This document shows positions 1 to 13,600 of a stretch of DNA of 64,000 nt, one piece after another. Made by a program: the position numbers and the translations under genes. The notes under the pieces were generated by a model that saw only the letters and a list, made by a program, of their open reading frames with translations, did no database searches and was not told the origin of the DNA. Position 1 is the stretch's first letter, and every line of letters starts with the position of its first letter. Source of the DNA: Dipetalonema caudispina (lineage: Eukaryota; Nematoda; Chromadorea; Rhabditida; Onchocercidae); the NCBI GenBank assembly GCA_013365325.1, contig JABVXV010000190.1, positions 21,494 through 85,493 of the forward strand. Direction: 5' to 3'.

Positions 1-235
1 AGAGAGGAGGCCGAGGAAAGAAAAGTAGTAGAATGACACTGATCTTCGTCCATAAGGATCTCTAACTGCCCTTTGATTTTATATTTGTTGGAAAACATTA
101 GCATTATTCTCATCCTTGTCTGTTGGTTTATTTACAATTTTTTACTGCGGATTTTACTATACTTAATTAATTAACCATTTTTTTTTTATTTTTAATTTAA
201 TTCGATTACTTTCTTTAACTTTTCCATCATTTCAG

Positions 236-3200
236 CTTTGAACCGCCACCACATACTGCAAATAGTATCTACCCTCTTCCGAGTGTGGTATTTCGCTTTT
301 TTGATTACGCTGATTGTCCGGATGATGTAATTTTTTTATACTCTCGAATCTTTAAGTTTTATTCTCAATTTTTATCCTTAATTATTTTAGCATCGTAATA
401 TGCTTCACACTGGTTTTTCCTCGGCTAAAATCCATTTTTCAATTTCAATTCATAATATTTTACACACTTAAGGGACCGCTTCTTCCTGGTGCGCATTCCA
501 TAGAACGATTCCTAGTTGAAGAGGAATTACGATGGATCCTAAATCAGGAAAAAACAAGCAGGAAGAAGTGGTACGTGATTTTAAACGAGCTTTTTTTTTG
601 TTTTCTAAGATAATTTTTGTTTCACTGCAACTCTTCTTGCTCTTAGTCTTATTTTTTAAATGTTTATTCGTTATGTTGTCGCTTTACAGACCTGTTCTCT
701 CCATAGGAAATTTGTCGCTGTTATAATGTTATTTAAATGTTCGAATTTCAGTGCATCGAGGTTGTTGGAATACGATAAGCGCGCATTGGTACCAATAAAC
801 TATGTTATATTAGAAGTGATTTTTTCTCAGTTGTTTCATTTGCCCGAGGCACCTACTCGGCCAATATTTTATGGAAGTTTATTGATTGAATTATGCAAAA
901 CTAGAAGTATGCCTCAGGTAAGTAAATTTGGAAAAGTCATTCGCCTGATAATCTGTTTCTCCAGATTTATTGTTGCCATCAGAAAACAGATTGCATCCAT
1001 TTATCATTCAAATGACTTCTTTCTATTCACTGTTTTAAATTCAATTTGTTCAGCACTTTCTTGAAAGAGGTAAGTTTTTCGCATGTTTTTGCTTTTGCAG
1101 CTTGGAATAGAATGCTTCTTCTCACGAGCTCCATTCTAGATGAGCTTAAAAGACTGAACATGTTCTTCTACCTTTCATTGTAGATATTTGATGCAGTTTG
1201 ATTTCTCTCAAGTGGCTAACATTAATTTCAACTCTGACGTTATAATATTTAAATCAATTTTTATCAAATTTTCTTCAGGTAATAGCACAAGCTGCTGAAA
1301 TATTTTATCAAAGGATAGATTCGATGCAAGTTACTTGTATCGATAGGTAAACATTTCGTAATTATTTTCTCATTTCAGAGGTAAAAGCATCTTCCACTTT
1401 ATTGGCATCATGTTTCTATTTACAGATTAATTGATTGGTTCAGCTATCATATGTCAAATTTTGAATACCGGTGGTCATGGTCGGATTGGAGTGACTGTGT
1501 TGAATTAGATCGCCTAGCTCCGAAGCATATGTTCGTACGCGAAGTAAATAGATTGCAATTCTTGTTTTATATTTCCTTTCATTTGATTGTAATGCATCAT
1601 TTTGTATTTTAAATGCTTCAAATTTCAAACGAATTAAAAAAATTTGGTGGAAACATACTGTAGATTGCTTTTCAATCCAAGAATTAGGTTTTTTATAGAT
1701 GTTTTATGTAAATTTTTACTTAAAATTTTGAAATTTGTGGAAAATAAATGCAGGTATTGGATAAGTGCATGCGGCTATCATATCACCAAAGATTAGCAGA
1801 ATTTTTACCTGCTGCATTTGAAAAAATGATACCACAGAAGCCTGTCATATCGTATGATCTCAATGATGGTAATTTTTCTTTTACCTAAGATTTCATGTTC
1901 GAAGTTTTAATACTGCTTTCTTCAAATTCTAAAATGAATTTTAAAAAGCGCTGAGCAGCAAACCTCTCATTTTATTATAATTGACTGCGATTCTTAAGCT
2001 GTATTTGATTTGAATATGCCGTAATACATGTTTTCTTCATTGTTCATAACAATGAGTGGTACGTAAGGGAATCAAAAAATGAAGAACTATATCGATAAAA
2101 GTTAGTTAAATCTACATAATTGTTTCTCCATTTAAGACGAACATCCAGATCGTGACTTTGCTATGGTTCTTGAAAAAGCCTTCCGCGAAAAAATATCAGC
2201 CGATGAGATGACTGATTTATTACGTAGCAAAACTGGGAATCGAATGGATATCAATTCTAGATTGTCTATTTTTTTCAAAGTATTGCTTTATTTGGCTCGA
2301 AAAACTTTCAGTCACAATTTTGCTGCATTAACGAGGTGAGTCGATTTTGACAATGTAGCATAGATCTGTTTTTAGATTTCACCTCTGTTCTGTAAGCTTT
2401 TTCATCTTTAAAGAATAGGCTGTTGTAGTTTGTCAGAAAATTCCCAGCAGACAGGTTTGGTAGTTTCTGTCTTTTGATCTGTTAATCGTCATTGCTGTTT
2501 TTGTATTACTAATCATGCGCGATGCAATTCATTCACTTATTGCAGTTGCACTTTCAAATTTACGTGCTAAGCTTGTATGAATAATTGTTTTACTGAGGTA
2601 TAATCTTAACACTTAGTTTTCGTAGTACGAAGCTTTGATGAAAACTAGTGAGTGTTTGAACTTGACATGCAAACATTATTTTCTTCTAATATATCTTTCG
2701 TTTTTACAGATATTATTCAACTCTGAAGGAGTTTATTGGCGGTAGGGAAGATGCGCAATTAACTATTTTGCGCACGCTTTATGAAACCTGGAAGCTCCAC
2801 GGACAGGTGTACTTTTTAAGAAATTATTTTTTATATTTCCGTCGGTCTATTTCCCTTTTGATACTATTTATCAAATTGTTTTGTTAAAGTCATGGATTCG
2901 TTAGCTTCTCAACGTGCCATTCTAAATGACCTTTACTGTCCTACTTACAACATTGTTTAGCTTAGCCTTACTTAAATTTCCTTTGAAAAAACCCAATAGC
3001 TAATGCTCTGGGCCCCATTTGGAATGTTCAGCTCGCCGCAATGAAGTACGACAAATAATGTAATACAAATAGATTATGTAAATTCTTTTGAAACATACTT
3101 TCATTTTCTGATGTAGTTTCAATGTTCTTGTTGTAGTGTATAAAACAAAGTTATTTTCCAGATGATAATAGTACTGGTGACGAAATTACTGAAAATGTCG

Positions 3201-4535
3201 CTGATTGACGCCAGTGCTGTTGTGGCTTGGTTATTCAGTGATGAGATGAAACCTGAGTTTGAACGGTACAGAAAATTCCATTTTACATAATACAGTTTAA
3301 AAAGAGTTAATTTTACTGCTGGTATTTTAGATTGTGGATTTGGGAAGTACTGAACAGAGCCCTCGAACATGTCAGTGGGCATGTTCGTAGAAGTAGAGAA
3401 GCAATGGCGAACGCAAAGCTGAAAAAAGAGCAGAAAGAATTGGATCAGGAGAAGGAAGATTTTGTTAGCCCTTTCATGCTCTTTTTATAAGGATGATTTA
3501 GGATTCTTCAAAAGCAAAAAGAACTGTTGAATTAAAATCGTTACTTTCGAATGGACTTCATGCAATGTCACTTTATTTCTGGATGAATAACATTTTTCAA
3601 GGATATGGAAACAGATGAACGTGACATAGCTGATCCTAATACAGTGGAACCGTTTGTTAGAGAAAGCGAATTTGCTGATTTACATGAGTGTTTGAAAAAC
3701 TTGCTTCTTGACGTACTTCATGTAAGTTTTCCGCAAGGTTCATTTCTTGTTTTGAGAAATTGCAAATACATATCCATCTTTCATGTAGCCATTTGTTGTA
3801 GAACGATGTAATGTGAACTAAGCTCCACCTGACATTTTGATGTATAGTGATTCAAATTAGCAGTGGGTAATTATCGCTAACTTGCAGTGATGATGGTATT
3901 TATTGAGAAGGCAGTCAATAAAGACAATATTCATTGTGGAGCTGGTAATTAGTTTTCATCAATCGACTATGTAACAGACTTTATTTTCAGAAGTTTACCG
4001 TCACCTTGGCGGAACACATCGTCAATAGCGAAAGTACCGGGAGTGATTTCCGTAATAATTGGTACTTTTACGTCACTGGACGTTTTAAGAACGTATTTCT
4101 AAAGGTCAGCACTTTTGCTCACTTGTGTTTTCAGTACCTCAGGGCCTTAGGTTTCGGTATATGTGTAAAGATACATAGGGAGATGCTTCAAATGGTTTAT
4201 TTAATCAATTTGATAGACTCTGATATGTGATCAAGTCATTAAAAGGATGGTAGTAAATAGAAGGCCGAGACGCGTTGCTATCCAGGTTTTATATGTCAGC
4301 TGAAAAGGTACTTAGTAAGTCTAGCAGCAGCGATCATTGGATACGGATATAAGCAATGCTTGTTATTTAATTTCATACCGTGTGTATTATCAAGTATTGA
4401 ATCTCTTGAATGTTTCAGCATTGGAAAGACCTATTTGAATTTCGAGAAGCACTGGAGAAAGAGCTTTTTAAGGAATTTGCAATCGATAGCAATGTAATGG
4501 AAAATTACAATCAGTTCAAAGCACTTATGGCATGA
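236..4535 (+). CDS. NCBP1: Nuclear cap-binding protein subunit 1 (CBP80), 3' part
   Basis: Large subunit of the nuclear cap-binding complex, which with CBP20 binds the m7G cap of nascent RNA polymerase II transcripts and supports splicing, export and nonsense-mediated decay. Thirteen exons: 236-326, 473-570, 752-917, 1279-1346, 1426-1543, 1754-1868, 2137-2335, 2710-2806, 3162-3265, 3331-3463, 3602-3721, 3991-4104, 4419-4535. Phases agree throughout and give 512 residues ending in TGA. Family landmarks recalled from human CBP80 appear in order: [35 protein letters not shown]-like [32 protein letters not shown] and a C-terminal NQFKALMA. These cover the second and third MIF4G-like helical domains; the first lies before the window. 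The donor at 3463 (GTTAGC) is weak, so that junction is the least certain. The first 235 bases may be intron. It converges on the gene at 5098-6954. Confidence 0.93.
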
Positions 4536-5097
4536 GGAGAGTTAATCATAATGCTTTATTTTTGTTGTTGACATATAAAATGTACAATATTCACTTGAAA
4601 ATTAATTAACTGTTAAATTTTCTCAATGAATTCTGGAAGTAAGGAATGTTCAAGTGAAAGAGAAAAAATTGGAAAATTTTGAATATGGAGGATTTTAATT
4701 CTGCATTCTCTCCACATCCACTTTTAACATTAATAGGTAAGAGTGTAGAATTATTTCGAACGTATTGTGTTAACTATTTGTGTGCATTTGTTGTGATGTT
4801 TTTACGTGCATATGATATTTTTAAATGAAATTTTTGCCAGGACTTCGCTTCTCCACATTTCAAGCATAATTGATGTCCACTGACATTAATGGCAAAATTT
4901 ATATTTTAATGTGTCGCCGTAAATGCTCCAAAGGCAAGGCGAGGTTTTATTCCCTGACATATACAGCGACAGATGAGTATTTATTAGAGCCTAAAATTCG
5001 GATGAGTTATAGTTCCAGACTTCACATACGCAATTACTATTATTCGATTAAAACAGTAGCACGACATTGCATGCAGTTATTTTGCATTTAGTACTTC
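4536..5097. other. Convergent intergenic region
   Basis: Holds the 3' ends of the cap-binding gene (+) and the dehydrogenase gene (-). Short open frames here show no splice structure or family resemblance. I see no RNA gene. Confidence 0.6.
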
Positions 5098-6954
5098 CTA
5101 TTTGTAAGTGTAAAATCCTTCTCCAGACTTTTTCCCAAGCTTTCCTTCAGCTACCAGTTTGTTCAGCATTGGATTTGGATCGAACTGTTTCTCATCTGGA
5201 TAGGATTCATGCCATCCTGAAATCAGGTTTCACTAAGGATCTTATTTCTATATATGAGCTGAGCGGTCTGTAAACTCACCATCCAGGATGAATTTTGTCG
5301 TATCAAGACCCACATAATCTAGCAATTCAAACGGTCCCATTGGATAACCAGCTCCTAGCTTCATTGCTGTGTCGATGTCCTGTGGTGACGCATCGCCCCG
5401 TTCAGCCATTCGAATTGCTTCTATCAGGTATGGAATTAGTAGACGATTGACGATGAAACCGGGAACATCCTGAAATCTAAATTATTAAACTGCGCATATA
5501 ACTAAACTACTACAGTGTGATTATTAGGCTGCTTCAGCTTACCTTGCATGCGACGGTCGTTTTACCAACCGTTTTCCCGAACGTCTGGAGGGCATTAAAT
5601 GTATCATCTGATGTCTCTTCCAGTCGTATTACCTGAAAATTTAATCATCAAATATGAATATCTAAGAAAAGACTCATAGTTTCTGCTGATAAGTTTGAGA
5701 CAACGAGAATATATGGCTCAACTGACTTTCTTCCTCCTTGAATTTGTATTCGACAACGCGTTTGAATCACATCATAGATGATTGTTCTTTGAAACACAGC
5801 AGGCTGTGTTCGCGAATCATTGAAGGGCTACAAGAATTGAAGGTCAACGAGAAATGGAATGATTTACCTCACATAACTTCATTATTGGTACAGGATTGAA
5901 GAAGTGTAAACCGCCAAATCGTGATTTATTTTTCAAATTTCTCGCAATATCCTGTAGTTTCAATGAAGATGTATTGCTAGCAAGTAGTATCGGCCTGGAA
6001 CCATAACGAATGATTGATTTTACTGCCAACGAAAACGGTTGAATAGTTTGTACGAATAGTCTTGGTATTTCTAGTTGGTAATTCAGCAGTTTAATATTGT
6101 AACCAAAGCAGCCTCATCAAGAAATGTTGCTGAGCAAGAAATTGATATTTAAAGTTGGATAATCATTTTTGAAAACTGAGAATCATACTGATTTTAAAAT
6201 CAAATGGCAGTCATAAAAAACCTTGTAATAGCAGCCTCAATTTGTTCGAATAATTTTTGTTTTATCGGTAGATTTTCGACAATCGCCTCAATCACTAAAT
6301 CTGCTTTTTGAACACCTTGTTCAAGGTTTGTTGTCAACACTACTTTTCCCATTGCATTTTCAATCATTGATACTTGAGCCTGTAATAGACGTGGATTGAT
6401 AAAATTTCTTGGCTATAAAGAAGTAATTGGCAATAAGTTGATATAAAAAAAAGTAAGAATAATACAGAGGAAAAAGAAATGGAAGAAGTAGGAAAAACAA
6501 CAACAGATAATAATATAGTAATTGATAACAGCCTAGCCTACCTTTACATCGTCTTTGTACTGCTTTTTTGTTAATCGTTCCAAACTATTCTGGATATACT
6601 TTTTTGATTTATTTAGGACAGCGTCCGTCTTGTCGACTAATGTCACCATTATCGATGCTTGTGCTGCTACCTATAATAAATGAATATATATACAAATATA
6701 TGGTGTGTATAAAAAATGAAAAATTATTTGATCATTTCATTCCTATCATCAGTTATATATATATATATATATATAAATGGAAAAGTGAGTATAATTTAAA
6801 GAAGCTATTCGGCAAAAATGTAGGAAACCTGTGCAATTCCGGAACCCATCAAGCCGGATCCAACCACACAAATGTTTTTCACGGGAGGTGCAATCGAACT
6901 GAATTTGCAAGTTCTAAAATCACATGTTCCTGCAAGCTTCCGAAGTTGAAACAT
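5098..6954 (-). CDS. HADH: Mitochondrial 3-hydroxyacyl-CoA dehydrogenase (SCHAD)
   Basis: Catalyses NAD-dependent oxidation of L-3-hydroxyacyl-CoA to 3-ketoacyl-CoA, the third step of mitochondrial beta-oxidation. Seven exons on the minus strand, in transcription order: 6829-6954, 6542-6670, 6222-6379, 5868-5994, 5543-5632, 5280-5469, 5098-5216. They total 939 nt, hence 312 residues, close to the 314 of the human enzyme. The first ~22 residues are basic and hydroxylated without acids after the start, fitting a mitochondrial presequence. The dinucleotide fold shows GSGLMG at about residues 32-37; the catalytic His-Glu pair lies in [13 protein letters not shown] (His168, Glu180, the same spacing as the human enzyme), preceded by ASNTSSL. 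The C-terminal dimer domain shows DTPGF-like [30 protein letters not shown] and GKKSGEGFY. The start is chosen because an acceptor lies 19 bases upstream. Confidence 0.95.
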
Positions 6955-6972
6955 ATCGAAACTAGATGGGAT

Positions 6973-6974
6973 CT
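6973..6974 (-). promoter_or_regulatory. Putative trans-splice acceptor of HADH
   Basis: TTGTTTCAG on the minus strand ends 18 bases before the HADH start codon and no in-frame upstream exon is visible, which is what a nematode spliced-leader acceptor looks like. Inference from position only. Confidence 0.55.
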
Positions 6975-9900
6975 GAAACAAGCAGAAGCGATAGGGAATG
7001 AAAAGTTTTGCAAGTTTTATTAGTAACTTAAGCTTTTATGGACGAGATTCAAGATATTTGCAGAAGATTCCATTTTCATAACAGTTGCAGAAGATTCCAT
7101 TTTCATAACACTTCATATCTTTCATGTGGTCAAAAATTACTTACTTCACAGTTATCATCTTCAATCTTCAATTATTGCCCACGTTAATCTAAGTTTAAAT
7201 TATCTCCTCGTAAATAATTCCTTCATTAAGTTCAGATGGCATTACTATTTCCATACCATAGTAGAATATGAAAAGCTAAATATGTCCTAGAACTATTAGC
7301 AATTTATACTTTAGAGGTCTCTGTTTCTTATCTTATTATGATATGGAAATTGATAATAGCTGATAAATCTCAAAATAAGAGCAAAGAATATCCAAAACAG
7401 TATGTTACGTATTGATTGACCGACACTTCTGTAACATATTAATGTGACCGATGCAACGTATGCATTACTGATACGAAGACCTAATTAGACAGTAATGAAA
7501 ATACGACTCAATGCACTAATTACCACATCTTTCATTCTTTTTCATACCATGTGACAATTGGTGACAAATGATTGATTACAGGGAGTGAAACTGCTGCTAC
7601 ATCAGGAGAAAGAAGTGTTTATATCATACAATTTGTAATCGTTTCTAAAATCAAAACAAAGAATTCAGAAGAGATTTTAAAGGTTTGAAGAAGTAGAAAT
7701 AACTACATATAGGAAGAAGAAACATCAAGGGTTATATTTTTTCAATTAAGATTTAACATTTTAGTTCGCAAATAACTTACCCCAAAATCTGAAAATTCGG
7801 CAGCCGGAATGAATGCTTAAGAGGTAGAACGGGAAGTAGCAGATTTGCTTCTTATATTTAATTTTCAAGGTTCAATTTGCAAATAACTTGCTTGAAAGCC
7901 TGAAAAAAAAGTTCGAGATAAGGATGAGATAATAACTTGAGAATCCCATTTTCTTCAATTTAATTTTCGATAGTTTTATTAATTATTTCTTTTATCGGTC
8001 ACTGATCAGTTTATTAATTAACTTTTATCGGTTAATTCAATTTTTATCGATCATAATTAATCAGTTAAATAATGACATAATTTTACCAGTCATTTTAACA
8101 TCTGTTTTGTAGTTTATTCCTTTCATTGCTTTCACTTAGTTTTGATTTGTTTCCATAGTAGCATGTATGGTTTAATTAGCTGATAAGCTAAGTCTCAATC
8201 TTTACCTTTAATTGATACATCGATTAGTAATCAATGCATCATGCAGGTACTCTTTTGAAATATCGCCACGAAACAGTCTTCAAAAAAACTTTTCAAATAT
8301 TCCAAGAGTTTTTGTTCCAGGTTAAAGTTCATTGGCAATAGAGATAACAGATTATCATTTGGAATGCAACATTTCTAAATGCCATTGTTAACCATTTGTG
8401 ATATGAAAATAGAATTAAAAATTAAATAATAACTATAAATGGAACAAATAATACATCTGAAAGATAGAAGGAATGTCATAACCATTAATAATAATAGATT
8501 GAAGTCAAAATTATTCATAATTTGATACATTTAGTTTTGTATCAAAAAAAAAAAAAAAAAAAAAAAAAGATGGTAAGATTTTGATTAGAAATACAAAAAA
8601 ACCTGAGCTAATAAGTATTCTGTTTAATAAATCAAAATTGAAAATTGAGCGAAAAGATTCTTTATCGTAATGTAAAATTAAAAATGAAAGAATTCAAATA
8701 AGCCGTATAAAATTCGATATAATGAAACGATTTCAATTAATAATTAAAAAGAAAAAAAAAACCGGAAATCACTTTCAGTTTTCTGATTCTAACTAATAAT
8801 GTAAAAAAAAAAAAAAAAATGAAAAAAGCTAAATAATTTCGTTTAGTAAAATTACATCGAAATTGACATGAAATATTTCCAATAAATAATTGAGAAATCT
8901 TTCCAAATATTAAACGAAAAAGCAAAAAAAAAAAGAAAATGATAGCATATTTGATAAAAATGTAATTAATTTAATCGTAAAGACTTAATTTTTTTCTGTT
9001 AAAATTTTATTTCTAATAAATATAATATAAATTTACAATAATAAAAGGATTCAATAATGCTTAATTTCTAACTTCTACACAAAATTAGCTATCTGAGATA
9101 TTTCATTCTTTTCGAACAAATTTTCTGAAATTTAATAGTACTATTCATTATTTTAAATCTTATGTACCGATAATCGGTATTAATTTCAAGTATCTTAGTT
9201 AAGAGAGATATTGTTTACTATCATCCCGCAATAATACCACAATGAGAATCATCGGAATGAATCGAATTTTGTACTAGAAGGACGCACCGTTATTTACTCA
9301 TTATCCTTTGAATTGTTTACATAATTCTATGATCGGTTGTTTTCGTCATTTCTGTCGGGTCGGGTCGGGTTGGGTATATGTCTGTTTGTTTGTTTCCGAT
9401 GATTTCATTCGAGAATAACAATTTGACCTGAAATTTGATTTTTATCTCAAGTTTACTGTATGAATGAGTGATTCGAAAGTTTATTTTGAAATGCAAAAAA
9501 TTTGATGATTTTTTTTAACCAAACGATTTCATATTTCATTTGTGTATATATATATATAGTAAACAGTTTAGAGTGATGTTAATCGGTTGATCGCTGTAAA
9601 TACTATTACCTATAATATATTTACATAACAATTTACACTGCTACTATTACCGATAGTACATTAACGGTAAACTATTACACATATGCTCAGCAAGTTTAAA
9701 CCGATATTATTAGCTATATGGATGGATAATAATTTAAATTAATGCTACTTGTTGTGCATAATAATTAAGATATCTGATAGTTTATAACGTATATATATAT
9801 ATATATGAGTTGATTGATTAATTTTTCTGATTGATTTAAAAATTTTGGATTAGTAATTTGAATTGTTACACATATAGTACAATCCTTTTCTTAATACCTT

Positions 9901-10590
9901 ATAGAAATGTTTCTATTAGAATTATGAAACTAGAATAGGTGTATAGTTAGGAAAATTATTGTTAAAAAACTAAAAAAAAAAAAATTAAGCAAAATAATGA
10001 CTAATATTATCAAAAAATTAATGATGGAGATTAAATCATTGATTAAAATGATCTAAATCATTGACAAAAATCATTGCTTCCTCATTTTTCGATTTGGGAA
10101 TACGACATCTGATATTTTTTTTTTTTTTTTTATGTTTCATTTGCTTATTGCGAATGAACCGATACTGAGTATTGAATTAAAGTAATGGATTGAACGAATG
10201 AATTAATTACATTTGATAACTTTTAAATCTAGAACCTTACTTGAAAAATCCTTCATATACGGCTATAATTTAACATTTATGATAGTGCCACCATCAGAAT
10301 AACATACTAAATAACCGAATAAATAATCAATCAGTTCAAGAAATTTTAATCTCTTAGCTAATATGATAATATGATAACATTGTCATGTGAGAATGATGTT
10401 GTGATGAAGAAAGTTAATTCTGAAAATAAGAAATTCCATCTATAGTTTCAAAATTTATTTATGCATAAACGTAATCATAATTTCATATTATTTGAAATCA
10501 TGAAATATCGAAATATCTCCGTTTTATAATACTTTAAATTCTTGGAACATGAAGGAAATAATGTTTCTTTCAATAATTTTTTTTTTTTTA
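6975..10590. other. AT-rich intergenic DNA between divergent genes
   Basis: Separates HADH (-) from the HERC gene (+), so it should contain both promoters. I see short A/T homopolymers, a 27-bp direct duplication near 7058-7110, short TA runs near 6751-6775 and 9790-9806, and a GTCGG-rich patch near 9355-9370. No exon-like frame with splice sites was found. Confidence 0.6.
7058..7110. repeat. 27-bp tandem duplication
   Basis: Two adjacent copies, period 27, share the 26-base core that begins TTGCAGAAGATTCC; they look essentially identical, so a recent local duplication. Confidence 0.85.
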
Positions 10591-10592
10591 CA

Positions 10593-10594
10593 GG
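10593..10594 (+). promoter_or_regulatory. Putative trans-splice acceptor of the HERC gene
   Basis: A T-tract followed by ACAG ends at 10593, 14 bases upstream of the ATG at 10608. No upstream coding exon is visible. Confidence 0.5.
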
Positions 10595-10607
10595 TTATTT
10601 TGTTACC

Positions 10608-13600
10608 ATGGCTCGTCGTCTGTTGTATGTGTTCGGATGTGCAGGTGACGGACAATTGGGTTTTCGACCGAATTCTACTGAAAATAATGCTCAAATGATG
10701 CTTTTTCCACATTTGGTATATGGTGCACCTACCGGACAACATGGTGTTACTGTGAAAGCTATTGCTAGCGGTGAAAAGCATACGCTATTTTTGGCTGATG
10801 ATGGAAAGGTATAGTCTGTCTAATTTGCATTAGTTTCTTTGATATCTTTTTTTAATTCGCTCTTATTTCTGAATTTTTACACCTTTCATTGTTCCGGACT
10901 GATGCTCTTTCCGTATGAAGTTCTGGGATTTGTCTCATGGATGAAAATTTATAATTTGGAAAAAATTATTTTAATTTACGGGTCTAAAAAAAATTATTTA
11001 ATAAGTTTTTGCTGTGGATTGTGAAAGATTGTTTTGAATATTATTTCCGAATTATTGTTTCTGGCTGGAATCCTTTATAATTAAACTCAATTTCATGATT
11101 TGGTAAATAGTTTATGGAGCGTCATGAGATTCTTAATTAAACGTGGGAGGTTTGATTTGGTTGTTTCTCGAATTTTTGTTTCTTTCAATTTTATTGTTCG
11201 ACATTTTCATTTAATTTCAGATTTTAAAGTAGATGAGAATGGCATCCTTCTATCCTTTGTCTTTATTTGTTCTTAAAATATATTGCAAATTTGTAGGTAT
11301 GGTCATGCGGTAGTAATTATAACGGTGAACTTGGTCGCGGAGGTATCAAAGAAGGCTCATATACTATATATCCAGTACATATGTCGAGTACAGTCAGCAT
11401 CATCCAAATATCAGCTGGTCGAAATCACAGCATGGCAGTTTCAGACGATGGCCGGTTGTTTGCATGGGGTAGTAATAGTCATGGGCAACTTGCGATGTCT
11501 GATGATATCCTTATTTCTGATACTCCCAAGTACTTTTAATTCAGCTTTCTAAAAATTTTCATAATTGATCTTTTGTAATTGGTTGGAAAATACATAAAAT
11601 TTAGTTTTAATTATAGCGGCGCATAACTTTAAGCTGTCAATATACTAATTACATTTATGGGCAACAAAAATAAACGCTGCTCACTATTCCGTTTTATTGA
11701 CGAAAGTTCGCCTTGCTTTTTGTTTACATGTTTTTCAGGCGTGTACCATCATTGCCAGAAACAGTTCAGGTGGCTTGTGGAGCGTCTCATACAGTGTCTT
11801 TAAATGGAGGTAAGTTCTGATTTTAGTCAGACTAAAATTTAAACTTAAATAGATTATTACTGAAATTTTCAGGTGGGCGAGTATTTATTTGGGGACAACA
11901 ACCCGATGGGCGAATACGACATTCTCCTGTCGAAGTTGAAATATTCGTTTCTGTACCTGTTATTCAAAGTAAGCGAAATTTTATTGGTGATTCAATTTTG
12001 CAATTTAAGTTCACAAGTTTATTTTATATGTTGTATTATGTTTATATCCTTTTTAAAGTAGTTTCTTATTCAACTGCTAACCCTTAATGTTTTTATTTAG
12101 TTAGTGCAGGAAATTTGTTCTCAATGGCCTTAACGGCGAGTGGAACACTATTTGCTTGGGGAAAGAACGAAGAGGGACAACTAGGAGATTTTACAAACAC
12201 AGGTGTGTTTACCTTGAGGAATTAATATTTAAGAAAATGATGCAGTGGATTCAACAAAGAGTGTGGAGGAAGTGCGTGAAACGTAGCAGTCATCTCAAGA
12301 TGTATTTTATTTTATTTTTGATGTATTGTAGGTTTGTCTTAATATCAGCTTTTATCAAAGAAGAAAATACTGAATAAAGAAATCGTAGGATCTTTTCACC
12401 AATTTCCAGACTTTTTTGTCGCTAATTTGGATATTTTTAGATAGTAGTAATCCATGTGAAGTACCAAATATGAATTCAGTCGTGGCGGTTGAGTGCGGTG
12501 ACAGTCACTCCATTGCACTAACTCATGAAGGACGCGTGTTTTCATGTGGCAGTGATTCGTTTGGACAGCTGGGTTGTGGTCAGCCAAGTAGGTCACAGAA
12601 CTGCATGAGAGGCATCACCGAAATGCTTGGAAGCCATGTAACGAGAATTGCTTGCGGAAGGTTTATTTTCAACAAATTTCAAAACAAAAACTAATTCTTC
12701 CTCTGTTATATTCACTCGTAATTTAGATGTCACACGATTGTCGTGGCAAATGGAAAGATGCATACTTTTGGGCTGAATAGCAACGGACAACTGGGTCATG
12801 GAAATACGCGAAATCAAATTACACCGCGTGTAATTGATTCAGTTGGAAACGTGGCATCGGTATTCGCGGGTTGGGATCAAAGCTTCTGCTTGCAGATTCA
12901 TACAAAACACGCATACGTAAGCGTTCTTTCACTTCATGTTCAGAAATGGTGAAAAACTTTCAATTATTGAATTTTAGATGCAAAATACAGAGTTTAGATG
13001 GAGAAGTTAAGAATACAAAATAAATTGTCTGCTGGTAACGGCAGCGATCGCAGCGGCGAATTAATGGGAAGTTATTTTATACCGGTTTTTAGGAAGTACT
13101 TTCTGGACCAAGCAACTACCTTCAAAAACCGAAATATTTGACATTGCAACATGTTCGTGATTTGTTCGCAGTTGGCGACAAATTAACTATTATTGGGTAA
13201 TATAATAATTTAGATTTAAAGAAAATTATGCAAAAGGTATTTCTGCTTTCTTTTCAATCTTTCATGACGATCTCCAGAGAATCTGCTTCTTTGTGTTTAT
13301 TAGTATAGTTGCAGAGAATTGGAATCTGTATTTTCGTCTCTATCTTCTATAAATGCCTCATTTCTTTACGAAAATGAAAAGAGATATCGATGTAGTGCAT
13401 TGAATAGCTGTTTGGATTTGGATCATGTCGTGCAAGCATCCAGCATTATTTCAGAAAATACAGATGCAGATCAATATGCGGAGATAGTCTGTTTTTTTTT
13501 TTTTTCTTCATTTTTGTAATAATTTATTTGATTATTTCTTTTTGATATCTCATTTAGTTTTGTTAGTTTAATGGGTTTTGCACACTTAATGAGGAAAGGA

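Noticed and set aside
1..40. Possible NCBP1 exon at the very start of the window
   Set aside because: The frame REEAEERKVVE has no clear donor and does not match the family segment expected before the exon at 236.
6568..7023. Plus-strand 151-codon frame over the HADH 5' exons
   Set aside because: Antisense shadow of HADH exons 1 and 2; the minus strand has the enzyme's motifs and splice sites.
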